7,327 nt of DNA from Clostridiales bacterium (GTDB lineage Bacteria; Bacillota; Clostridia; Oscillospirales; Acutalibacteraceae), in assembly GCA_019415925.1 (NCBI GenBank), contig DXYG01000101.1:1-7327 (forward strand), written 5' to 3'. Under the pieces are notes generated by a model that saw nothing but the letters and a program-made list of their open reading frames with translations, was not told the origin of the DNA and did no database searches. The translations under genes were made by a program, and so were the position numbers. How positions within the stretch are numbered: position 1 is the stretch's first letter; the number at the start of each line of letters is the position of its first letter. Below are positions 1 through 6,469 of the stretch, one piece after another.

Positions 1-24
1 TAAATGAATGATATAAAATAAACT

Positions 25-50
25 GTAGGGGCAGCCCTATGTGGCTGCCC
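25..50. repeat. GTAGGG-headed short palindrome (first unit)
   Basis: A GTAGGG head is followed by a perfect 8-bp stem, GGGCAGCC at 29-36 and GGCTGCCC at 43-50, around a 6-base loop. The same head occurs at 83 and 166, each time followed by a different GC-rich palindrome, so this looks like one unit of a mosaic of dispersed intergenic repeats. It is much richer in GC than the flanking AT-rich DNA. No coding frame crosses it. Function is unknown; a structured RNA end or a small non-autonomous element are both possible. Confidence 0.6.
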
Positions 51-81
51 GTTGGGCAACAACGAACGCTTCCTTTACAGT

Positions 82-247
82 CGTAGGGACACGGCGTGCC
101 GTGTCCGTGTTGACTATCAAACGCAACCGATTATATCAACATTATTGTGACCAACAAACATTTCCGTAGGGGACGGGTTCCTACACGTCCCATTCACAAA
201 AATTGCATTGCAATTTTTGTGTGGACACGGCTCACCGTGTCCCTACG
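82..247. repeat. 166-bp MITE-like composite palindrome
   Basis: The ends are a perfect 13-bp inverted repeat: CGTAGGGACACGG at 82-94 and CCGTGTCCCTACG at 235-247. Inside are four further palindromes. 87-106 has a GGACACGGC stem. 170-191 has a GGGACG stem with one mismatch further in. 195-221 has 13-bp arms around one base. 223-242 is GGACACGG/CCGTGTCC with loop CTCA. No open frame, transposase or clear target-site duplication is visible. Terminal inverted repeats without coding capacity fit a MITE-like or other short interspersed palindromic element, inferred from structure alone. It lies about 100 bases beyond the end of the broken protease gene. Confidence 0.6.
195..221. repeat. 27-bp near-perfect palindrome inside the composite repeat
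   Basis: The left arm CACAAAAATTGCA (195-207) and right arm TGCAATTTTTGTG (209-221) pair at all 13 positions around a single central base, so the sequence would form a cruciform or hairpin. Unlike the surrounding GC-rich palindromes it is AT-rich, which suggests a separate module inserted in the larger repeat. It is not followed by a T-run that would make it a classical terminator. Confidence 0.7.
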
Positions 248-267
248 TCAACGTTGCTATAATTCCA

Positions 268-289
268 ACGCTAAATTATGGTTTAGCGT
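268..289. other. Hairpin downstream of the broken protease gene
   Basis: ACGCTAAA (268-275) and TTTAGCGT (282-289) form a perfect 8-bp stem with loop TTATGG, about 60 bases past the protease stop codon on the minus strand. A separate 12-bp perfect palindrome (ATGATATATCAT) lies at 295-306. The position would suit a transcript end, but no T-run follows the stem on either strand, so a rho-independent terminator is not supported. Apart from these hairpins and the repeats to the left, bases 1-350 hold nothing recognisable as a gene. Confidence 0.4.
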
Positions 290-350
290 ACTAAATGATA
301 TATCATAAAATTCTGCAAAGTATTTTCTTTTTTATGACCAACTGCCCGAT

Positions 351-2119
351 TTACTGCTTGTTGCTTTCAAACTGACCTGCAATTCCGCCTGATATGCCGT
401 TTGCGATTATTGCCGATTCGCTTACACAGCAAGCCTGAATTTTATGCTCGCTGTCGGAGGTGTTTTCAAATTTGCCTGCGACTGCTCCTGCAAAGCTGTT
501 TTCGGTTTTGATATAAGTGCTTTCAAGCTTAAGACAAAGGACATCTGCGTTTCTTGCGTAGCCTAAGAAGCCCGCATAGTCGTCTGATGTAAATACATAA
601 AGTCCCGTGATAGTGTGACCGTTTCCGCCTGCAAAGCTTTCTGCTCGGTAGACAGGCTTTACAGCAATGCTTTTGGTGATGTATGATGTGTCCTCGCTCC
701 AGTGTGCAAAGCAGTAGCCCTCATATTCGGGTACATTCGGATTTTCCGCACTTTCTCCGTATGCAACCCTCTGTATCTGAATGTGTCGTCATCTCCTGTT
801 GAAGCATAAATCTGATAGTAATCAGCGTCGTCAATTTTGCTCCATTGGATTCTTGCACCGGTATATACGCCTGTCTGGACTTCATCTACTTTTGGCGCTT
901 CAAGTTTTTTGCCGCCAATTGACTGTACTTTGACAACACACTCATCTGTGATTGAATTCTCGGTTGATACAATAAGCTTTGTTTCACCGTCAGAAACGCC
1001 TGTAATTGTTCCGTCCTGAGAAACTTTTGCAATACCGTTATCCTCTGTGTGATAATAAACGCCCTTGTTCTGACCGAGAGTTGTTACCGACGCTGATATC
1101 TTGAAGGTGTCGCCTTTTACTGTTGTTACGCTTGATGATGAAAGCTTAACAGACGTTGGCATATCGGCTGTAGGTGTATTGTAGGCTGTTTTTACTGCGT
1201 CGCAGATGTTTATTATGCCGCAGCCGTAGTTTTTGTCATAGCCCGTATCGCCCATATCGGTGCAGGTTTTGTAAATTATTTCCTTTACCGCCGTTGAGGT
1301 GAGCGTCGGATTTACGGAAAGTATCATTGCCGCCTCTGCCGCTACTACGGGAGTTGCCATTGATGTTCCGCTGAGCTGTTCGTAACCACGAAGAAAGTTA
1401 AATTCGCCGAAGCTTTCGGGTATTGTGCTGAGAATGCCTGTTCCGGGGGCAGAAACCTTGTTGTCTGTTCCGCCGTAGTTTGAGTATGACGCTTTGTTCT
1501 GACAGCTCTCGTCAAGTGCGATTACGCTGAGCACTCCCGAACAGTCTGACGGATATGCGTAATCTGATGAATTCTCGTTTCCTGCCGCACATACTACGAC
1601 ACAGCCGCTGTTGATTGCCAAATCTACCGCCGACTGAAAGATGTTGTCGGGGTCTGTTGCTCCGCCCAGTGACATATTGATTACTCTGACGTTGTTGTCG
1701 ATTGCATAAAGCACTGCCTTGTAAATTACAAAGGCTGACAGGCTGTTTCCTGTGCCTGTGTCCGAGCCGATTTCCACAAGCTCTATTAAATCGTTGTTTA
1801 CTGCCGAGGCTGTGCCTGCAACACCGATTTCGTTGTTTGCCTGTGCCGCAACAATGCCCGAAACGTGCGTTCCGTGTAATCCGTTATTACCCTTCAGCGG
1901 TGCTATGATTCCGTCGCAGGTGATTCTAACGGATAAGTCCTTGTTTATTACATTTTCAAGGTCGGGATGGTCAAGCTGAGCGCCTGTGTCAATAATTCCC
2001 ACTCTTATCTTTTCGTGAGGTACTCCCTTGATAAATTCCCACGCATCCGGAGCGTTTACTGCGTTGAGATAGTAAAGGTTGTCTGCATAATAAATGATAT
2101 TTGGTATTGGATTTGAGAA
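351..2119 (-). pseudogene. Broken secreted subtilisin-like (S8) serine protease with Big2, Fn3 and GLUG-like regions
   Basis: This is the remnant of an extracellular serine peptidase that would cleave proteins or peptides. Numbering from the GTG at 2002, the S8 signatures are intact: Asp5 in GIIDTG, His43 in HGTHVSG, oxyanion Asn142 in AAGNENS, and Ser214 in GTSMATP. A Big2-type Ig-like region follows (about 281-360), then an Fn3-like region (about 368-450 in the restored frame). Two lesions are visible. First, homology continues upstream of the GTG (APDAWEFIKG is typical just before the Asp motif) but meets a TAA at 2122-2120, with a terminator just beyond, so signal peptide and propeptide are absent. 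Second, near 766-781 the Fn3 frame breaks and the original frame stops at 659. A shift by one base restores 139 more codons to a TAA at 353-351, with GNGHTITGLYV and later ISGGIAGQ as in GLUG repeats. The remnant totals about 589 codons. The frameshift could be a sequencing error; the missing N-terminus cannot be explained that way. Confidence 0.85.
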
Positions 2120-2155
2120 TTAATACTCACAAACATAATGCTTTTTTGCCATGCT

Positions 2156-2193
2156 AAAAGAAAAGGGTTTGGAATTTATGTTTCCAAACCCTT
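2156..2193 (-). terminator. Strong rho-independent terminator for minus-strand transcription
   Basis: AAGGGTTTGGAA (2163-2174) and TTCCAAACCCTT (2182-2193) form a perfect 12-bp stem with a 7-base loop. Read on the minus strand the stem is followed directly by TTCTTTT (2162-2156), a U-rich tail. On the plus strand the stem is followed by AGAATATA, so the terminator points to minus-strand transcripts. It lies about 415 bases beyond the kinase stop codon and about 37 bases before the surviving protease frame. It would therefore end either the operon message or a separate short transcript, and would block readthrough into the protease remnant. Confidence 0.85.
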
Positions 2194-2353
2194 AGAATAT
2201 ATTTGTTATGACTTTTCAAATATATATATCTTGATGATATAATAATTCTGTATGACGATGCGGCAGACGGAATAGTTGGAATTATCAGTGTCGGCTGAGC
2301 ATTTTGATTCCTGAAATGAGCATCAAAAGCGAAAAATCAGACCGCGTTAAATA
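2156..2353 (-). ncRNA. Candidate small RNA of about 200 nt
   Basis: The interval runs from the expected start point of an extended -10 box (2360-2368) to the terminator tail at 2156. It holds no coding frame with a usable ribosome site. The longest ATG frame begins almost on the -10 box and gives only 23 codons; another, preceded by AGGA, gives MLSRH only. A hairpin with TTTTGAT/ATCAAAA arms lies at 2302-2328. Promoter, absence of coding and a perfect terminator together suggest a small RNA, but the -35 region is poor and no known RNA family was recognised. The alternative is that this is simply the 3' untranslated end of the kinase operon. Confidence 0.35.
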
Positions 2354-2359
2354 CATAAA

Positions 2360-2368
2360 ATTATATCA
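2360..2368 (-). promoter_or_regulatory. Possible extended -10 promoter element
   Basis: The minus strand reads TGATATAAT here, a full consensus TATAAT with the TGN extension. It is the same nine bases found in the operon promoter at 7231-7223. No good TTGACA-like hexamer lies 16-18 bases upstream, so activity would depend on the extended -10 or on an activator. An octamer CAAACCGT ends seven bases upstream. Transcription would start near 2353 and run toward the terminator at 2156. Confidence 0.4.
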
Positions 2369-2372
2369 AAAA

Positions 2373-2478
2373 ACGGTTTGAACGCAGTGTTTAATCAGTT
2401 TTTGTTTTGCAGTTTCAGAATCTGGTTCCAACTCTCGTTATGCGGTTTTGGCACAATTGATGAAAGTTAACAAACCGT
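2373..2478. promoter_or_regulatory. Inverted ACGGTTTG octamers, possible LytTR operator or RNA stem
   Basis: ACGGTTTG at 2373-2380 (plus) and CAAACCGT at 2471-2478 are perfect inverted copies about 90 bases apart. The same octamer sits on the minus strand at 7257-7250, overlapping the operon -35. It agrees largely with the known LytTR-site core (a GTT preceded by an A/C-rich trimer and followed by N and a purine), though not at every position. Alternatively the pair closes an RNA stem: on the minus strand the left copy ends in six U residues, and AAACCG at 2448-2443 could compete for the same partner. Neither role is established. Confidence 0.25.
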
Positions 2479-2609
2479 ATAGATAAGCCAATTCAGAGCC
2501 GCAGAGCATCAGATTTGCGTTTTTGTTGTTTTGATGCTATTGGAAAATTTAACCCTTCGTTATTATGTATAGAATAATAAATATTCATTCACTGCAATCG
2601 CATTATATT

Positions 2610-4541
2610 TTATGTTTCGGATTTCAGCGGCAGAGTGATTCCAACCTGAAATTGACTGTCATTGTTTGTAATGTTTATTGAACCGCTGTTGTTGCTAATA
2701 ATCTTCATAGACGAGGAAATTCCTATTCCCGGACGGTTGATTCCTTTTGAGGACATAAAGCAGTTGTGAAATTTCCTTATTTCACCGTTGAAGGTATTGC
2801 GGATAACTATAAACAAATGTGAGCCTTTAACGGTACTGCTGACTGAAACTGATTTATCACCGCAGTTCTGATTTTCACAGGCTTCAACAGCATTTTCAAT
2901 CAGATTTCCAAGTACAGTGCAAAGTTCAACATCCGAAATGTCAAGCTTTTTCGGAATTGTGAGATGAAACTGAGAGCGGATGCCTTTTTCATCCATAATT
3001 CCGGCGTAATATCTGATAAGTGCGTCAACTGCCGTGTTTTCACAAAAAACAATGCTTTGAGCACCCTTATCGCTTGTAATTTCATATGAAAGCTCCGATA
3101 AATATTGCTTGAGCTCATTATTGTCGCTGCTATTTACCATACTGTTGATGACTCTGATATGTTGTCTGAAATCGTGGATAAGCCTGCGCTTTTCCTCATA
3201 CTGCTGTTTTATCTGCGCAGAATATTCAGTCTGCATTGCAAGCTGTCGTGTCATCTGTTTTTTTTCTTCTGCAAAAGCCATGCTATAGGAATAGCTCTGA
3301 ATAATTTCTTTTAACAGCATAAATCCGATTGAAAGCACAAGGGCAAGACAGCCGTATTCGATAAATCTCCCTCCGTAAATTGGCTCGTACATCGGAAGTA
3401 TTCTGTCCCAGACGCACGAGCTTGCATAGAACAGCGATGCATAAAACAGAGGTCTGTAGTTTTCATTGTATTCGCTTGAATTGTGCCAGCCTGTTATCAG
3501 CAAGTATCCTGCCGTCAGAAGCTTATAACAGAAAATAATATTTGAGAATAAATCAATAAATATCCCGCTGACAAATGAAGCATTCATTGTGTAAGTAAAA
3601 ATCAATATGCAGAATGCGGCAGAAACTGCCGAAGAAATTACATTTGTTATGTGACGTACCCTGCAAATGCGGTTGTTAACGAGGATTGTCAGAAATAAAA
3701 CTATATATCCGCTTGTTGTTTCTATTGCATACCACGGAAACACGGAAAGAGTAAATCCTGTGTGAAGAATTAGGTATCCGATAAATAATATGGTGAAAAA
3801 ACACATCAGGGTATAAAGCACGGCATTCTGATGTTTATGCCTTATTGCAAAGAACAGGCAAAAAATCATAATGAACGCTACAATTGAAATCACCGCAAGG
3901 TACAAGCCCAGATTTATTCCACGCTGATAATTAAGTGCAACAGGTGTTCCGAAAGAGGGGGGGTAAACCATTCCTCCGTAAATGTATGACTCATTGTTTA
4001 CCGCAAGCATTACAGTAACCGCATTACTTCCGGAATGGTCAAAGGTTATCATTCGGTTTGCTGTGACTGCATTGTAATTATCTTTTTCGGGAGTACCTAT
4101 ACTGATGATTTCCTCATCATCTATGTAAAGACGATAGGCACAATAAATTTCGGGCAGATACAAAGCGTAGGTTGCAGTTTTTTCGGGAAGAACAAGCGTT
4201 AATACATATGTGCCGTACCCGTGCGGAGCAACTCCGTTTTCGTCAGTAAGTCCTGTATTTTCTCCTATTGAAACGTATGTGCTGTATAATTCTGATGCAT
4301 TTTCGTTGTACTGTTCGGGAGTCAGCAAGACATTTGGATAAAATCTCCAGCCCCTTATCAGAAAATTTGAAGGGTTATTATCTAAATCATCTTCTGTTAA
4401 TATCAGCATACCGTCTATAGGTTGAACAGAGCTTTTCGTATATTTATTGTCAACAGAATATATTGTTATGAAAAAGAGTGAAGAAAGAATAATTGTAAGA
4501 ATAATTCCGATATACCTGACAAATGGACTGTTCTTTTTCAT
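2610..4541 (-). CDS. Sensor histidine kinase, 7TMR-DISM ectodomain and seven-helix membrane region with GHKL (HPK10-type) kinase
   Basis: This 643-residue membrane kinase senses an external signal and passes phosphate to a response regulator. An N-terminal helix (about 8-30) is followed by an extracellular domain (about 31-207) whose pattern YGTYVLTLVLP, LPEIYCAYRLYIDDEEI and FGTPVAL matches the 7TMR-DISMED2 carbohydrate-binding-like fold. Seven helices follow (about 210-415), then a charged likely coiled coil (420-452). The H-box is LIHDFRQH with His456; the N-box is NLIENAVEA (547-555); the G-box is RPGIGISS (603-610). No typical D-box is visible, as usual in HPK10 kinases that pair with LytTR regulators. 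The ATG at 4541 is chosen because AGGAG at 4555-4551 lies nine bases upstream and because it makes an ATGA overlap with the gene before; a GTG-type or other start at 4583 would lie inside that gene without a ribosome site. The ligand is unknown; a sugar or cell-wall fragment is a guess from the fold. Confidence 0.92.
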   Translation of the reverse strand: MKKNSPFVRYIGIILTIILSSLFFITIYSVDNKYTKSSVQPIDGMLILTEDDLDNNPSNFLIRGWRFYPNVLLTPEQYNENASELYSTYVSIGENTGLTDENGVAPHGYGTYVLTLVLPEKTATYALYLPEIYCAYRLYIDDEEIISIGTPEKDNYNAVTANRMITFDHSGSNAVTVMLAVNNESYIYGGMVYPPSFGTPVALNYQRGINLGLYLAVISIVAFIMIFCLFFAIRHKHQNAVLYTLMCFFTILFIGYLILHTGFTLSVFPWYAIETTSGYIVLFLTILVNNRICRVRHITNVISSAVSAAFCILIFTYTMNASFVSGIFIDLFSNIIFCYKLLTAGYLLITGWHNSSEYNENYRPLFYASLFYASSCVWDRILPMYEPIYGGRFIEYGCLALVLSIGFMLLKEIIQSYSYSMAFAEEKKQMTRQLAMQTEYSAQIKQQYEEKRRLIHDFRQHIRVINSMVNSSDNNELKQYLSELSYEITSDKGAQSIVFCENTAVDALIRYYAGIMDEKGIRSQFHLTIPKKLDISDVELCTVLGNLIENAVEACENQNCGDKSVSVSSTVKGSHLFIVIRNTFNGEIRKFHNCFMSSKGINRPGIGISSSMKIISNNSGSINITNNDSQFQVGITLPLKSET

Positions 4542-6469
4542 CTTTTTCTTCTCCTGAATAAAAGCACGGCAACTGTGACACAAGCTGTTAATAAAACAAG
4601 TACCGCAACGACAATTAAGAACAGATCAACACCGCTTGAGCCTTGGTCAGTTGTATTTATATCTGTATTTTCAAAGCTGCTGTTTTCGCAGGTTATTTTG
4701 AAAGTTCCTGTTTTGCCCGTAAGAAAGCTTACGGTATTGCTTGCTTTATCGTAAGTGCTGTTTATTACTTTTCCGTTGTTTACTTCTTTAACTGTGATGT
4801 TGCCGCTTTCATAATCAAACGGGGCGATAATTTTCATTCCTTCAATCAAGGTGATTTCGCTGTTATTAAAAAATATAGTTACAGTAACAGTATTTTCATC
4901 TGTCTTGATTATCTCAACGCTGAAACGGTCATTGTCTGATACATTAAGCTTTTCTATTGTGTTTCTCGGAATCTGAACAGTGATACCGCCCTTGGAAAAA
5001 ACAGCATAATCGTTGTTTTGCAGTAAAAGATTTAATCTGTAGCCTGAAATGATGTCCTTTGTTTCGGTGACAATTTCTGTGAAATTATCGTAACCCTCAT
5101 CATTGTTATCATCATATATTTCAGTCTGTGACTCAGCATAGTTGTGAGTGGTATTTTCAAAAACGGTTGTTGATTCAGCTGTGAAATTTTGCATTAAATC
5201 GTTTGTATTGCTTTGAATATTAGAAGTTGATTTTTTCGGACTTTCAGAAACTTTTGATTTTTCTTTTCCGTTTTCGGTCAGATCTGTTTTTTTGTTTTCG
5301 TCTTTAGATGAATTATCCTGAGCCGATTCATCATCTCCATACGGCAGAGTATAGTCGGGAAGAGAATTCGAGCCTGCGTCTCCTCCGTCACGGTCACCGC
5401 CCGTAAATTCAGAAACGTTAATGTTATTTTCATCATAATAAATATGTATGTAATTTGAACGTTCTTCACCGCATTCAAGATAAAAATAATAGTGACTGTA
5501 ATAATTAAGACTGTTGTTGAAAATACGGAATATTCCTCCGCCTGCAACTGCAAGGTTTTCGTCAGCAGGTAAAGCGGTATATTCTGTCAGTTTATTATGC
5601 ATCAGCTCATTTTCGCTCTCAACATAGTAAATCTGAACTTCACTATCCTGATTATGTAAATAAACGCCCGTGAAACAACTAAGGTCCTGTCCGATTATCT
5701 GTATTTCAAAATTATCGGGGTTGCTGATTCTGACGGGGATTTTTATGGTGCGAAGCTCATCGGATATGAAAAATTTATTGTTGTATTCATCGTCAAGTGC
5801 AAACATAGCAGTAACAGTATATTCGCCCTCGGCGTTTATATTTACGTCGCTTATATCAAGGCTTTCAAGGATAAGTACAGCTTCGTCCCCGTATTCAGTA
5901 TATCCTGTAACAAAGCCCAAAAAATCATACCAGTATTCAACTGTTTCGTTCCAGCAGCCTTCATCGCCGACAGCAAGCATTACTCCGCTTTTGATAAGCT
6001 GATAATTAAAAATTTCAGTTATTTCAACGGGTGAATCAGAGTCAGGAATTACCGTAAAGGGAATGATAACAGTATCAATTACACCGTCTGCAAAGGTACA
6101 GCCTTCAGGCGGTATTATTTTGCCGACAATTTCACGATATCCGAGTTGTGATGTATCTGCATTATCAAAACTCCATTCGATTTCAATCGGTACGGTATAA
6201 TTTTTTCCGCCATTGCAAACGGTCATTTCCTGCTGTTCTATTACTTCAATTAAATATGAAAAGTCATTTATATCGTAGCCTTGCTTAACTGTTTCTTCAG
6301 GTATGTTTGCAAGAATACTGCTGTTTGAAATATTGGTGATGACGCCGTTTTCATATTCCGGAAGTTCCAATGCGTCAGCACTGAGAGAGAAGACTGTCAG
6401 CATAACTGCCGACAGAATACAGGCAGTTAACAGAGCAAAGTGTTTTTTGAAAGGTATTGCTTTTTTCAT
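4538..6469 (-). CDS. Secreted, C-terminally membrane-anchored surface protein of unknown family, operon partner of a two-component system
   Basis: I do not recognise a named family. The 643-residue product has a signal peptide (basic MKKAIPFKKH, hydrophobic core, likely cut after ADA near residue 33). Two regions look like bacterial Ig-type beta domains: about 70-142, with VPIEIEWSF and later YREIVGKI, and about 195-250, with GEYTVTAMF. A further beta-rich region (about 255-355) contains several aromatic residues. A hydrophilic linker rich in S, T, N, D, E and K follows (about 356-475), then a beta-rich domain (about 476-593) and one hydrophobic helix (about 612-637) ending RRRKR. There is no LPXTG-type motif, so the anchor is a membrane helix, not a sortase link. 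It overlaps both neighbours by ATGA, so it is translationally coupled to regulator and kinase. A role as accessory sensor or ligand-binding partner of the kinase is inferred from this context only. GGAG at 6480-6477 supports the start. Confidence 0.85.
   Translation of the reverse strand: MKKAIPFKKHFALLTACILSAVMLTVFSLSADALELPEYENGVITNISNSSILANIPEETVKQGYDINDFSYLIEVIEQQEMTVCNGGKNYTVPIEIEWSFDNADTSQLGYREIVGKIIPPEGCTFADGVIDTVIIPFTVIPDSDSPVEITEIFNYQLIKSGVMLAVGDEGCWNETVEYWYDFLGFVTGYTEYGDEAVLILESLDISDVNINAEGEYTVTAMFALDDEYNNKFFISDELRTIKIPVRISNPDNFEIQIIGQDLSCFTGVYLHNQDSEVQIYYVESENELMHNKLTEYTALPADENLAVAGGGIFRIFNNSLNYYSHYYFYLECGEERSNYIHIYYDENNINVSEFTGGDRDGGDAGSNSLPDYTLPYGDDESAQDNSSKDENKKTDLTENGKEKSKVSESPKKSTSNIQSNTNDLMQNFTAESTTVFENTTHNYAESQTEIYDDNNDEGYDNFTEIVTETKDIISGYRLNLLLQNNDYAVFSKGGITVQIPRNTIEKLNVSDNDRFSVEIIKTDENTVTVTIFFNNSEITLIEGMKIIAPFDYESGNITVKEVNNGKVINSTYDKASNTVSFLTGKTGTFKITCENSSFENTDINTTDQGSSGVDLFLIVVAVLVLLTACVTVAVLLFRRRKR
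4551..4555 (-). promoter_or_regulatory. Ribosome binding site deciding the kinase start
   Basis: AGGAG on the minus strand lies nine bases before the ATG at 4541-4539, within the last codons of the surface-protein gene. It supports MKKNSPFVR as the true N-terminus, just before the first membrane helix. The longer frame would add the cysteine-containing segment MCHSCRAFIQEKKK, which is the surface-protein tail sequence read in another frame. Confidence 0.8.

Larger units (their letters stand above)
2194..2609. other. Non-coding interval between kinase gene and terminator
   Basis: No frame of useful length with a start and ribosome site was found on either strand. Visible structure, besides the promoter-like and octamer elements, includes an AT-only hairpin at 2560-2580 (TTATTAT/ATAATAA) shortly after the kinase stop, and a 7-bp stem AGCATCA/TGATGCT at 2505-2511 and 2532-2538. 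AGCATCAAAA at 2319-2328 recurs inverted as TTTTGATGCT near 2529-2538. A plus-strand run at about 2218-2300 (containing LYDDAADGIVGIISVG) is open but has no start codon and no recognised relative. None of the hairpins before 2193 has a proper terminator tail. Confidence 0.6.

Noticed and set aside
1..290. CRISPR array
   Set aside because: The repeated heads are short, the units differ in sequence and length, and there is no constant repeat with regular spacers or nearby cas gene.
837..1019. Plus-strand open frame inside the protease remnant
   Set aside because: It lies antisense to clear Big2/Fn3 coding sequence, has no ribosome site and no recognisable domain. The other plus-strand frames at 1702-1979, 3105-3314, 4643-4939, 5670-6002 and 6303-6572 are rejected for the same reason.
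659..2002. Intact 447-residue protease starting at GTG 2002 and ending at 659
   Set aside because: The GTG has no ribosome site and falls inside the S8 domain, with homologous residues continuing upstream. The last roughly 36 residues are out-of-frame sequence after a break in the Fn3 region.
2120..2152. Ten-codon frame MAKKHYVCEY just after the terminator, in frame with the protease remnant
   Set aside because: No Shine-Dalgarno sequence precedes it, it starts immediately after the terminator tail, and ten codons are too few to judge. The slight resemblance to rubredoxin-type starts is probably chance.
2302..2328. Hairpin TTTTGAT/ATCAAAA as a terminator
   Set aside because: The 7-bp AT-rich stem has a 13-base loop and no U-tract follows on either strand.
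2194..2609. Autoinducer-peptide gene (AgrD-like) next to the LytTR/HPK10 pair
   Set aside because: Both strands were read for short frames with a ribosome site; only 5- to 23-codon frames without suitable signals were found, and no AgrB-like gene is in the window.
4538..4700. Sortase-anchored surface protein
   Set aside because: The C-terminal helix and basic tail resemble a sorting signal, but no LPXTG or close variant precedes the helix.
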